From contig JAKURS010000019.1 of the NCBI GenBank assembly GCA_022449705.1, forward strand, positions 1 to 16,204: 16,204 bases of DNA, written 5' to 3'. The stretch is from Candidatus Poseidoniia archaeon. GTDB taxonomy: Archaea; Thermoplasmatota; Poseidoniia; MGIII; CG-Epi1. Numbering within the stretch: the first letter of the stretch is position 1; the number at the start of each line of letters is the position of its first letter. The notes under the pieces are model-generated. The model saw nothing but the letters and a program-made list of their open reading frames with translations, searched no databases and was not told the DNA's origin. Shown here piece by piece: positions 1-7,735 of this stretch. A program made the translations under genes and the position numbers.

Positions 1-881
1 TCATGGAGCAAATCGAGATGGCCGGTGTGCACTCGGGCGACAGCGCCTGCGCCATCCCGCCGCAATCGCTCACGAAAAAACAGCTGAGGGAAGTCGTCAA
101 GCTCTCGACGCAGGGCGCCCGCGCGCTGGGCGTCGTTGGCGCTGCCAACCTGCAGATTGCGGTGCATCGCGGCGAGCTGTTCCTGCTCGAGGCCAACCCG
201 CGCGCCAGCCGCACGCTGCCGTTCGTCTCCAAGGCGACTGGCGTGCCGCTGGCGCGGCTGGCCGTGCAAGCGATGCTGGGGCAGCCGCTGCCGAAGCTGC
301 CGAGCCCGCTCCCGACGCCCGATATCGCGGTCAAGGTGCCGACCTTCTCCTGGCTCAAGCTGCCCGGGCTCGACACGGTGCTGGGGCCGGAGATGAAATC
401 GACCGGCGAAGCGATGGGGCACGGGGCGAGCTTCGGCACCGCCTACCGGCGGGCGCTGGCGGGTGGCAGCCGTTCGCTACCGCGCAGCGGGACCGTGTTC
501 CTGTCAGTATCGAACCAGCTCAAGGTCAATTTTCAGGATGTGGCGCAGGGGCTTGCCGGGCTCGGCTTCCGGCTAGTCGCGACGCGCGGCACGGCGGTCC
601 ACCTGCGGCAGGCGGGGCTCGAGGTCGAGACTGTCTGGCGCATCTCCGAAGGGCGGCAGCCCGACATCCTGGGCTTCATGCGCAGCGGCGACGTGGACTT
701 GGTCGTCAATCTCCCCACCGGCCGGCGGGCGCAGACCGACGGCGCGCAGATGCGGCGGCTCGCGGTCGAACTCGGCATCCCGTTCATCACCACCATCACC
801 GGCGCCCGCGCCGCGGTCGAGGCGATGGCGGAACCGGACGAGGGTGACGTGCAGCCGTTAATCGCCAAAGCAGGCTTTTAA
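1..881 (+). CDS. carB: Carbamoyl-phosphate synthase large subunit, C-terminal part (5' end outside window)
   Basis: This is the last ~292 residues of the large subunit, which makes carbamoyl phosphate from ammonia, bicarbonate and two ATP for pyrimidine and arginine synthesis in the cytoplasm. The fragment opens inside the second ATP-grasp domain: the motif GVHSGDSACAIPP lies at about residues 9-21 and the metal/ATP-binding stretch LLEANPRASRTLPFVSKATG at about 61-80. A C-terminal MGS-like regulatory domain follows (about 160-280; GTVFLSVS, then LVATRGTA, then DLVVNLPTG and FITTITGARA), the domain that binds UMP/IMP effectors in bacterial enzymes. The reading frame is open to the window edge (the ATG at 3 is internal), so about three quarters of a normal ~1,070-residue protein is missing upstream. 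It ends in TAA. The polyprenyl synthase gene follows 26 nt later on the same strand. Confidence 0.96.
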   Translation, partial: MEQIEMAGVHSGDSACAIPPQSLTKKQLREVVKLSTQGARALGVVGAANLQIAVHRGELFLLEANPRASRTLPFVSKATGVPLARLAVQAMLGQPLPKLPSPLPTPDIAVKVPTFSWLKLPGLDTVLGPEMKSTGEAMGHGASFGTAYRRALAGGSRSLPRSGTVFLSVSNQLKVNFQDVAQGLAGLGFRLVATRGTAVHLRQAGLEVETVWRISEGRQPDILGFMRSGDVDLVVNLPTGRRAQTDGAQMRRLAVELGIPFITTITGARAAVEAMAEPDEGDVQPLIAKAGF

Positions 882-907
882 ACGGGTCGTCGGAACTTCG
901 GCCCGAC

Positions 908-1885
908 ATGCGCAACTCCAGCAGTCCCAGCCTTTCGCTCGCGACCAGCGAACCGCTCGCAGGCTACAGTGAGCAGGTGCGACAGGAATTCGAGGAACAC
1001 TTGGCGGCCGCGCTTGCGGCGGAAGCGCAGGACATCGTGCCGCTGCTCGAACGTGGCGTCAGCGGCGGCAAACGGCTGCGCCCTGTCCTGTGCCGGCTGG
1101 TTTCCGACGCGCTCGAAGGCGACGCGCACCTGGCGTTTGAGTGCGGCGTCGCGCTGGAGCTGATTCACAGCGGAGCGCTGATTCACGACGACTGGATTGA
1201 CGGCGACGAGTTCCGGCGTGACGCTCCCGCACTGTGGCAGGAGCTGGGGCCGCGCACCGCCGTGTTGGTGGCGGACCTAATGATTGCGACCGGCTCGCTG
1301 CACGGCGCCATTTCGGAAGCTACATCACGCTCGCTGGCGCGTTGCATCCGCAACCTTGCCGAGGGGGCAATCGCCGATTACACTGACCACGCCAGCTATA
1401 CCGAGGCGGTCTATCTGAAGCGCATCAAGCGCAAGACTGCCGCGCTCTACGGCGCCGCCGCCGAACTGGGTGCGCTGGTCTCGCCCCGCGTCGACCTAGC
1501 GCCGCTGCTCTACCATTACGGCGAATGCATCGGTATCATCTACCAGCTGGCGGACGATTTCTTGGACTTGCTTAATTCGTTGCTCACCGGCACGCCGGTC
1601 GGCGACCTTTCGCTCGGCATCCCGACGCTGCCGCTGACGCGGCTCGAGCGGCTGCCAGGCTACCAGCCCTGGGTGCAAGCGTTCCTGCAGGAGAAGGATG
1701 CTGGGCCGCTCATCACTAACGGAAGCCCGGAGGACGCGCAGCAGGTCTGCGAGGAGCTGCTCGAGCCGTGGCGAAAACGCGCACGGGGCTACTTGCAGGA
1801 ACTGCCGGAATCGCCTTACCGCGAGCTGCTAGGAGCGGTACCGGCCGCCTTCGCTGGTGAATTGCTACAGGCTGACGTCAGCTAG
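908..1885 (+). CDS. Polyprenyl diphosphate synthase (trans-isoprenyl synthase family)
   Basis: A 325-residue all-alpha prenyltransferase that adds isopentenyl diphosphate units to an allylic diphosphate. Seen: GGKRLRP at about 53-59 (IPP binding), the first Asp-rich motif DDWID at 94-98 with RR at 103-104, and the second Asp-rich motif DDFLD at 216-220. The fifth residue before the first Asp motif is Gly89 (followed by Ala90); short-chain farnesyl/geranylgeranyl synthases usually have an aromatic residue there and long-chain enzymes a small one. I therefore infer that a product longer than C20, such as a quinone tail, is possible. The downstream loop reads TGTPVGDLSLGIPTLP, where relatives usually have Lys in the two GK positions, so both lysines appear replaced. 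ATG start 26 nt after carB, no clear Shine-Dalgarno. Its TAG stop lies within CTAG shared with the convergent operon. A GGPP synthase for archaeal lipids remains an alternative. Confidence 0.9.
   Translation: MRNSSSPSLSLATSEPLAGYSEQVRQEFEEHLAAALAAEAQDIVPLLERGVSGGKRLRPVLCRLVSDALEGDAHLAFECGVALELIHSGALIHDDWIDGDEFRRDAPALWQELGPRTAVLVADLMIATGSLHGAISEATSRSLARCIRNLAEGAIADYTDHASYTEAVYLKRIKRKTAALYGAAAELGALVSPRVDLAPLLYHYGECIGIIYQLADDFLDLLNSLLTGTPVGDLSLGIPTLPLTRLERLPGYQPWVQAFLQEKDAGPLITNGSPEDAQQVCEELLEPWRKRARGYLQELPESPYRELLGAVPAAFAGELLQADVS
1882..1885. other. CTAG palindrome holding both convergent stop codons
   Basis: The polyprenyl synthase stop TAG (1883-1885, +) and the small operon-end gene's stop TAG (1884-1882, -) are written in one 4-base palindrome. 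No intergenic DNA and no separate terminator lie between the two transcription units. Confidence 0.85.
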
Positions 1886-2136
1886 TGGCCGCGCAGGTGA
1901 CGCCGCGGTGGGTGGCGCACGCGAACTTCGCCAACACGGGTGATGTCATCGTCATCTCTTGCCAGCTCGCCGAGATAGATGCGTCGCGAGTTGACCTTGG
2001 TGTAGCGCAGGCCGAGCTGCTGGCAGGCGGATTTCATCCTGGAACGGAATTCGTCCCGTTTCTGCGGGTTGGTGCCTTTGGGGGTCTCGCCTTTCCAGAG
2101 CCGTTCGAACTGACGCTTCTTCTCAGCTCCGCTCAT
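1882..2136 (-). CDS. Small charged protein of unknown function, last gene of the complex I operon
   Basis: An 84-residue protein that I do not recognise. It is rich in Arg, Lys, Asp and Glu, has no hydrophobic segment and no Cys pair, and ends in a basic tail (VRVRHPPRRHLRGH). The middle (about residues 22-58) looks helical and then strand-like, with RRIYLGELARDDDD as its most distinctive stretch. The start is chosen because its ATG overlaps the nuoN stop as ATGA; a longer version would run into nuoN coding sequence. This coupling argues it is translated as the thirteenth cistron of the operon. The Shine-Dalgarno is weak (GAGG 16 nt upstream). Its TAG stop is the other half of the CTAG shared with the convergent polyprenyl synthase. 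Possible roles include an accessory or assembly factor, or an unrelated nucleic-acid-binding protein; nothing in the sequence decides. Confidence 0.6.
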   Translation of the reverse strand: MSGAEKKRQFERLWKGETPKGTNPQKRDEFRSRMKSACQQLGLRYTKVNSRRIYLGELARDDDDITRVGEVRVRHPPRRHLRGH

Positions 2137-3578
2137 AGCAGTGATGCCGCCGCCTCGCGGCAAAGCATCAGGATAGAGTCATACTGCAACGGAATCAGGA
2201 GTGTGAGCAACAGCAACACTGCCAACGCAATATACCGTGTGTGGCCCCCGAAGGGCCGTGCCTCGCCCTGCGAGTCTTCGGTATAGATGTTGCGGATGAC
2301 GCGTAAATAATAGAACAGCGACAGCGCCGAGTTCAGGACGCCTGCTATGACCAGCCAGAGCAGCCATTGTTGCCCCGCCATCGCGGCTTGGAAGATGCCG
2401 TAGAAGAGCCAGAACTTGCTGAAGAAGCCGCCAAAGGGCGGGATGCCGACCAGCGCCAGCAGGCAGACCGTCAGTGTCAGCGCCAGCAGCGGCGAACGCT
2501 GCGCCAGCCCGCGGTAGCTCTCGACGGTGTAGCCCAGACCCGCCATCCCGACCGCTGCCACAATCACGAACGCGCCGCCTTTCATCACGGCGTGCACCAG
2601 TATGTGGAAAATTGCACCGCCCAGCGCCAGCTCGGTCATGACCGGAAACGCGGCGAGGATGTAGCCCGCCTGCGCCACCGAGGAATAGGCGAGCATGCGG
2701 CCGATGTCCTGCTGTCGCAGCGCCGCGAGGTTGCCGACAGTCATCGTCAGCACCGCGATTATGGCTAGGAGCATCTGCCATTCTGCCAGTGCCGGGCCGA
2801 GGGCGGTGACAAAAATGCGCAGCAGCGCGACAAAACCCATTGCCTTGCTGCCGGCGGCGAGGAACGCAGTGACGGGCGTCGGGGCGCCCTGGTAAACGTC
2901 GGGCGCCCAGGCATGGAACGGCACCGCGGCGACCTTGAAACCGAGCCCGCCAATGATGAACAGGATTGCGACGAAGAGCACTCCGGAGAAGCTGGCGCCC
3001 CAGTCGTTGGCGGCGATGGCGGCTATCTCCAGTGTCCCCGTCAGGCCATAGAGCAGCGAAATGCCGTAGAGTGTCAGCGCCGAGGAGAACGCGCCGATGA
3101 GCAGGTACTTGGCGCCCGCTTCAGTCGAACCGTCATCGTGCTTCTGGAAAGCGACCAGCGCGTAGCTGCTGAACGCCGCTAGCTCGATCCCGATAAACAG
3201 CGTCAGCAAGTCCGTCGCCGAGGCAACTATGAGCATTCCCAGCGTGGCGGTCAGCAGCAACGTGAAGAACTCGGGACGGTGCGGCAAATCCCCGAGATAG
3301 GCGAGGCTGACGATTCCCGAGCCGAGGGCGATTGCGAGGAAGGCGAACTTGAAGAGCTGTGAAAAAAGGTTGATTTCGAGATGGCCAAAGTATGTCGCCG
3401 GCACGGCTGCACCAGAGCCGAACCATTGCAGCCACGTAGCGCCCAGCGCGACCGCCAGCGTCGCGACCGCCAGCCGGCCGCAGAGCTGCGCATTGCGGTG
3501 GAGCAGGTAGGTGCCCGGCAGGAGCAGCGCCGTGGTGGCGAGCAGGAATTCTGGAAAGAGCAGTTCGACGCCCGCCAT
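2133..3578 (-). CDS. nuoN: Complex I membrane subunit N (antiporter-like)
   Basis: A 481-residue polytopic membrane protein of the proton_antipo_M family, one of three antiporter-like proton channels in the complex I membrane arm. The key charged residues are present: Glu132 in FIGIELAAFSSYAL (helix 5), Lys215 in GLGFKVAAVPFHAW (helix 7) and Lys245 in AAGSKAMGF (helix 8), followed by LAYSSVAQAGY and GIPPFGGFFSKFWLF. The frame is open 39 codons further upstream, but that stretch lies in nuoM and is not hydrophobic. The ATG at 3578 overlaps the nuoM TGA by one base (TGATG) and follows GGGGGT with 7 nt spacing. Length matches the family (about 480). The gene downstream overlaps by ATGA. Nothing unusual is seen, in contrast to NuoM. 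Confidence 0.95.
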   Translation of the reverse strand: MAGVELLFPEFLLATTALLLPGTYLLHRNAQLCGRLAVATLAVALGATWLQWFGSGAAVPATYFGHLEINLFSQLFKFAFLAIALGSGIVSLAYLGDLPHRPEFFTLLLTATLGMLIVASATDLLTLFIGIELAAFSSYALVAFQKHDDGSTEAGAKYLLIGAFSSALTLYGISLLYGLTGTLEIAAIAANDWGASFSGVLFVAILFIIGGLGFKVAAVPFHAWAPDVYQGAPTPVTAFLAAGSKAMGFVALLRIFVTALGPALAEWQMLLAIIAVLTMTVGNLAALRQQDIGRMLAYSSVAQAGYILAAFPVMTELALGGAIFHILVHAVMKGGAFVIVAAVGMAGLGYTVESYRGLAQRSPLLALTLTVCLLALVGIPPFGGFFSKFWLFYGIFQAAMAGQQWLLWLVIAGVLNSALSLFYYLRVIRNIYTEDSQGEARPFGGHTRYIALAVLLLLTLLIPLQYDSILMLCREAAASLL

Positions 3579-5446
3579 CAGGCTACCCCCATCAGTCGCA
3601 GGATATCGTAGCACGCCACCGTCACCGGCGCCATCAGCAGCCGCGGCAGTACGCCGAAGAGGATTGCCAGCGCGACGATGGTGAACATCGGCCATTGTTC
3701 ATACCACGGCGCTTCGTGCACTTTCGTGACGTCGACCTGCTCGCTGAGCGGGCCGAACAGCGAGCGCTGCAACGCCCAGAGATGGTAGCCCGCGGTGAGC
3801 ACCATCCCGAAAATCGGGAGCAGCAGCCAGTAGCCGTGGCTCTCAAAGAATGCTATAAATACTGCGAGTTCCGCCACGAAGATCGCCATTCCCGGCAATC
3901 CCAGGCTCCCGAGGAAGATGATGACGACCAGCGCCGCGGTGTAGGGCTGCTTCTGTGCCAGCCCGCCCAGCTTCGGAATTTCGCGCGTCCCGACCTGGTG
4001 CAACAGCATCCCGGCAATCATGAACATCGCCGGACTCAGCAGGCCGTGCGCGAACATCATGAAGACCGCACCCGCCATTCCTAACTCGGTAAGCGTCGCG
4101 ACGCCCAGCAGCGCGATGCCCATATGCGAAATGCTGGAGTAGGCAACCAGCTTCTTCAGGTCAGTCTGCGCGAGCGAGAGGACCGCCCCGTAGATTATGG
4201 AAATAATCGCCAGCGCGACCATCACCGGCACGAAATACTCGGCGCCGAGCGGTAGCGGCGCCAGCGCGGCGCGCATCAGCCCGTAAAGCCCGAGCTTCAG
4301 CATGATGCCCGCCAGCACGATTGACCCGGCGGTCGGCGCTTCAACGTGCGCGTCGGGGAGCCAGGTGTGGAAGGGGACCATCGGCATCTTGACCGCGAAG
4401 CCCACGAAAAGAGCGGCAAAGACCCATTTCTGGAAAATGGGCGCAAAGCTGCCGGAATGCTTCGCGATTTCAATCATCGAAAAGCTTTGCGCGCCGCTCT
4501 CGAAGTAGAGCGCCATGAAGCCGACCAGCATCACCAGCGAGGCGGTGAAAGTGTAGATGAAGAACTTGTAGGCGGCGTAGCGCCGGGCGGGGCCGCCCCA
4601 GATGGCAATCAGGAAGAACATCGGAATCAGTACGACTTCCCAGAAAAGGTAGAAGACGAAGTAGTCCAGCGTCACGAAAACTCCGAGCATCGCAGTCTGC
4701 ATTACCAGCAGCAGCCCGAAAAAGAGCGCCGGCCGCTTCCGTTCTTCCCACGCGAAGAGCACGGTGAGCGGCCCCAAGATGCCGGTCAGCAGCACCATCG
4801 GCGCGCTGAGCCCGTCCACTCCCAGCAGCAGCGAAACGCCAAACTGGGAAGACCAGACATACTCTTCCATCAGCCGGTAGCCGCTGCCGGAGCCCGCCTT
4901 CATGAAGATGACGATTGAGAGCAATAACGTCGCCGCGGTGGTGCCGAGTGCGATGATGCGCGGCGCCCCTGGGTGGTTGCGGAAGCCCCAGCACCAAAGC
5001 GCCCCGAGCAGCGGCAGCAGCAGCAGGTAGCTGAGCCACGGGAAGTCGCCAAAGCTCAGCGCCATTTCCGGAATCGGTGCTGCGCCGCTGCCGACGATGA
5101 TGGAGCCGCGCATGCCCATCATGACGTGCGGCTTGCAGAGATACTCCAATGTGCCGTCAGCTGCAGTATATTTGGCCGGCAGCGTCCAGTTGCCGCCCGC
5201 CTGCGGGTCGCCCGAGCGGAAGCCCGACTCGTAACTCACGGCTTCCACATCGGAAGCTTGCGCGACGTTGTGCGAGCCATTCTGCCAGACGAATATCACG
5301 GTATCGCCGACCGCAACTTGCAGCACTGCCGGCTCGAAGAAGTAGGAACTGCCGTCGCCCGACTGCGACACGGTAACGGTCTGCGTCTCGGCTGCCGCGG
5401 CCGGCAACAGCGCCAGTAATAGCACCAGCGCGAAAAAGCGTTTCAC
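3578..5446 (-). CDS. nuoM: Complex I membrane subunit M fused to an N-terminal blue-copper (plastocyanin-like) domain
   Basis: A 622-residue fusion, against about 500 for ordinary NuoM. Residues 1-19 look like a signal peptide (Lys-Arg, a Leu/Ala core, then AAAA before Glu20). Residues 20-121 form a cupredoxin: the strand FEPAVLQVAVGDTVIFVW, then GSHNV with His59, then YLCKPHVMMGMRG with Cys104, His107 and Met112. This Cys-x2-His-x4-Met spacing is that of plastocyanin, so a type 1 copper site looks complete. From about 135 a full NuoM follows: Glu270 in LFWEVVLIPMF, Lys353 in FAVKMPMVPFHTWLPDAHVE, Lys384 in IMLKLGL and Glu526 in FVAEL, the proton-channel residues. The N-terminus of NuoM faces outside in known complexes, which fits an exported copper domain. 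Start: GTG at 5446 overlaps the nuoL stop as GTGA and follows GGGGTGGTC; an in-frame GTG at 5455 is the alternative. No frameshift is needed to join the parts. Confidence 0.95.
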   Translation of the reverse strand: MKRFFALVLLLALLPAAAAETQTVTVSQSGDGSSYFFEPAVLQVAVGDTVIFVWQNGSHNVAQASDVEAVSYESGFRSGDPQAGGNWTLPAKYTAADGTLEYLCKPHVMMGMRGSIIVGSGAAPIPEMALSFGDFPWLSYLLLLPLLGALWCWGFRNHPGAPRIIALGTTAATLLLSIVIFMKAGSGSGYRLMEEYVWSSQFGVSLLLGVDGLSAPMVLLTGILGPLTVLFAWEERKRPALFFGLLLVMQTAMLGVFVTLDYFVFYLFWEVVLIPMFFLIAIWGGPARRYAAYKFFIYTFTASLVMLVGFMALYFESGAQSFSMIEIAKHSGSFAPIFQKWVFAALFVGFAVKMPMVPFHTWLPDAHVEAPTAGSIVLAGIMLKLGLYGLMRAALAPLPLGAEYFVPVMVALAIISIIYGAVLSLAQTDLKKLVAYSSISHMGIALLGVATLTELGMAGAVFMMFAHGLLSPAMFMIAGMLLHQVGTREIPKLGGLAQKQPYTAALVVIIFLGSLGLPGMAIFVAELAVFIAFFESHGYWLLLPIFGMVLTAGYHLWALQRSLFGPLSEQVDVTKVHEAPWYEQWPMFTIVALAILFGVLPRLLMAPVTVACYDILRLMGVA

Positions 5447-7431
5447 GGCGACCACCCCGTAAGCGGCAGCACAACCCGCAGCAGAATCACCAGCGCTCCA
5501 AGGCCACCGAGCGAGTAGGATGCGTAATGCCCCGTAAAGCCGGTGTGCAGTCGGCGCAGCCGCTCGCCGCTGCGGATTGCGCCATTGGCGATGCCGTTCA
5601 CCGCACCGTCAATCACGGCGAGGTCGAAGCGGTTGCACGCCGCGGCGCCGACGTCCCAGCAGCGCAGGCCGAACCAGTCGAAGAATCGCGAAATGTAGAG
5701 TCGCTCGGTCAGGAAGTGGTGCAGCCATGCCGTTGGCTGGTTATCGAGGATGAAGCGCGCACGCTCGGGCCGCTCCGCCTGCGTGGGCGAGCGGTAGTAT
5801 AGCAGGCTCGCCAGCGCAATTCCGCCCAGCGCCGCCGCGACCGACAAGTGTGTCCCGCTGGCGGTCAGGATATGGTCCAGCAGCACCCAGTCATCCTGGT
5901 GCACGAGGTAACCATAATGGACGTAGCTGGCGAAGCCGTCGCCGAGGAAAATGGCGAAGCCCGAAATAACCGCCAGCGCCCCGAGGATGCAGAGCGGCAC
6001 CGTCATCACCGCCGGCGCTTCGTGTGCCTTCGCGTTCGGGGGGCCGGTGAAGGTCATCATCCACAGGCGCGTCATGTAGAAGGCAGTCATCGCCGCCGTC
6101 GCGAGCGCCATCATCCAGAGCAGCGCAAAAATCGGCTCAGCTTCGCCGTTGTGCCTGACGGCGGCGAGGATTTCGTCCTTCGACCAGAAGCCGGAGAAGA
6201 ACGGCACGCCCGCTATCGACAGGACGGCGAGTCCCATCGCGGTCGAGGTGAGCGGCATCGCCTTGCGCAAGCCCCCCATCTCGCGCATGTCTTGCGTATG
6301 CACCGCGTGGATGACCGCGCCGGCGCCGAGGAAAAGTAGCGCCTTGAAGAAAGCGTGATTGAGCAGGTGGAACATGCCGGCCGTGTAACCGTGCGCTTCG
6401 GCATACGCGTCACCGCCGGTGTGCGCGAACGCCCATGCCCCGGCGCCGAGCGCGAGGAACATGTAGCCCAGCTGGGAAATGGTCGAATACGCGAGCACGC
6501 GCTTGATATCATACATCACCAGCGCCATGCTGGCGGCGATAAACGCCGTGAAACCACCGGTTATGGCAATGTAGAGTGCCGTGTCGGGCGAGTGGACAAT
6601 CAGCGGATACGCCCGCGCGACGAGGAAGACGCCCGCCTTGACCATCGTCGCGGCGTGAATCAGTGCGCTGACCGTTGACGGGCCTTCCATAGCGTCAGGC
6701 AGCCAGAAGTGCAGCGGGAACTGGGCCGACTTGCCAATCGCGCCGCCGAAGAGGCAGAGTGTGGCCCACTTCAGCTCGGTCGCGTGCTCTGCAAGCAGCG
6801 CCGGGTCGGCGAAGAGCTCGCTGTAGCGCAGCGTCCCGAAGGTGTTGAACAGTATCACGAGCCCGAACAGCAGGAATACGTCGCCGACGCGCGTGACGAG
6901 GAACGCCTTCTTGGCGGCCGAGGCGGCCGAGGGCTTCTCATACCAGAAGCCAATCAGCAGGTAGGAGCAGAGGCCGACCAGCTCCCAGAAGATGAAGAGC
7001 AGCAGGAAGCTGTTCGCTATCACGAGTCCCTGCATCACCCCCACGAAGAGGCAGATTTCAGCGTAGTAGCGGATGCGCCGCTCGCCTTCGCCGGCCATGT
7101 AGCCCACGGAAAACATGACGACCAGGAACGACACAATCCCGACCACGACCAGCAGCAGCGCCGCCAGGCCGTCGAGATAGATGCCGCCCTCGAAGGCAAA
7201 CGTTGCGCCCTCGAACCAGGTCCAGGTCTGCTCGTAGGGGGTGTGACCACCTGTGAATACTTCCCACGCTACCAGCAGCGAGACAGCGCTCGACGCGCCA
7301 ACGCCCAGCAATGCCAGCCAGCCGCCGGAAGAGACGAAGCGGGAGCGGAGCGGTTCGAACCGTCCGCAGACCATGATGAGCAGGAAAGCTGCTATCGGGA
7401 AGGCCGGAATCAGCCACGCCTGCCCGAGCAT
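5443..7431 (-). CDS. nuoL: Complex I membrane subunit L (antiporter-like, with lateral helix)
   Basis: A 662-residue polytopic protein, the distal proton-pumping subunit of the membrane arm. Key residues seen: Glu150 in LFIFWELVGLCSYLLIG, Lys234 in GKSAQFPLHFWLPDAMEGP, His259 and Lys265 in the following helix, LAYSTISQLGYMF near 313, and Lys418-Asp419 in FWSKDEIL. The C-terminal part (about 550-640) is less hydrophobic and ends in a last membrane helix, as expected for the long lateral helix that runs along the membrane arm. The start is firm: ATG 1 nt after the nuoK stop, preceded by GAGGTGGTGA, a near-perfect archaeal Shine-Dalgarno that is formed by the last codons of nuoK. It ends in TGA overlapping the GTG of nuoM (GTGA). 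Length and motifs are ordinary for the family. Confidence 0.97.
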   Translation of the reverse strand: MLGQAWLIPAFPIAAFLLIMVCGRFEPLRSRFVSSGGWLALLGVGASSAVSLLVAWEVFTGGHTPYEQTWTWFEGATFAFEGGIYLDGLAALLLVVVGIVSFLVVMFSVGYMAGEGERRIRYYAEICLFVGVMQGLVIANSFLLLFIFWELVGLCSYLLIGFWYEKPSAASAAKKAFLVTRVGDVFLLFGLVILFNTFGTLRYSELFADPALLAEHATELKWATLCLFGGAIGKSAQFPLHFWLPDAMEGPSTVSALIHAATMVKAGVFLVARAYPLIVHSPDTALYIAITGGFTAFIAASMALVMYDIKRVLAYSTISQLGYMFLALGAGAWAFAHTGGDAYAEAHGYTAGMFHLLNHAFFKALLFLGAGAVIHAVHTQDMREMGGLRKAMPLTSTAMGLAVLSIAGVPFFSGFWSKDEILAAVRHNGEAEPIFALLWMMALATAAMTAFYMTRLWMMTFTGPPNAKAHEAPAVMTVPLCILGALAVISGFAIFLGDGFASYVHYGYLVHQDDWVLLDHILTASGTHLSVAAALGGIALASLLYYRSPTQAERPERARFILDNQPTAWLHHFLTERLYISRFFDWFGLRCWDVGAAACNRFDLAVIDGAVNGIANGAIRSGERLRRLHTGFTGHYASYSLGGLGALVILLRVVLPLTGWSP
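5450..5458 (-). promoter_or_regulatory. Shine-Dalgarno deciding the nuoM start
   Basis: GGGGTGGTC precedes GTG 5446, which overlaps the nuoL stop as GTGA. The in-frame GTG at 5455 lies inside this element, so 5446 is preferred; the signal peptide is retained either way. Confidence 0.6.
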
Positions 7432-7432
7432 C

Positions 7433-7442
7433 TCACCACCTC
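7433..7442 (-). promoter_or_regulatory. Strong Shine-Dalgarno of nuoL
   Basis: GAGGTGGTGA, one mismatch from the archaeal anti-SD complement, is made by the final nuoK codons including its TGA stop. It is the best ribosome site in the operon. Confidence 0.75.
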
Positions 7443-7735
7443 AGCAGGTCAAGCATATCCAACTCGATAGTGTCGCGCTGCTTGTAGAGGCTCAGGAGAA
7501 TGGCAAGGCCGATCGCAACCTCGGCCGCTGCAATCGCAATCACGAACAGCGCGAACACTTGCCCTGCCATGTCATGCCAGAATTCAGCGAAGGCAACGAA
7601 GTTGACGTTGGCGGCAGTGAGCATGATTTCAATCGACATCAATACGACAATGGCATTGCGGTTGCGTACCACCCCGTAGCCGCCAATTAGCAGCAGAGCT
7701 GAACTGAACAGGACGTAGTGCAACAACGGAATCAT
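7433..7735 (-). CDS. nuoK: Complex I membrane subunit K
   Basis: A 100-residue protein with three membrane helices, homologous to ND4L/MrpC, part of the proton path between the Q module and the antiporter-like subunits. The two buried glutamates needed for pumping are at the same positions as in E. coli: Glu36 in MSIEIML and Glu72 in AAAEVAIGLAI. The frame is open 28 codons further upstream, but that stretch lies within the preceding gene. The ATG at 7735 overlaps the upstream TGA (ATGA) and follows GGAGG with 7 nt spacing. The C-terminus LLRW-stop also encodes the Shine-Dalgarno of nuoL, 1 nt away. Confidence 0.96.
   Translation of the reverse strand: MIPLLHYVLFSSALLLIGGYGVVRNRNAIVVLMSIEIMLTAANVNFVAFAEFWHDMAGQVFALFVIAIAAAEVAIGLAILLSLYKQRDTIELDMLDLLRW

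Noticed and set aside
881..908. Possible hairpin between carB and the polyprenyl synthase (GTCGG / CCGAC)
   Set aside because: Only 5 paired bases in GC-rich DNA with no T-run; not enough for a terminator or attenuator call.
3578..5455. The NuoM copper domain as an assembly or frameshift artefact
   Set aside because: The whole protein is one uninterrupted frame, the start is coupled to nuoL by GTGA, and both signal peptide and copper ligands are intact, so a chimeric join is unlikely.
6709..7470. A 253-codon + strand open frame opposite nuoL
   Set aside because: Antisense to NuoL helices, yielding a Glu/Gln/Arg-rich product with no motif; it exists because of high GC in third codon positions.
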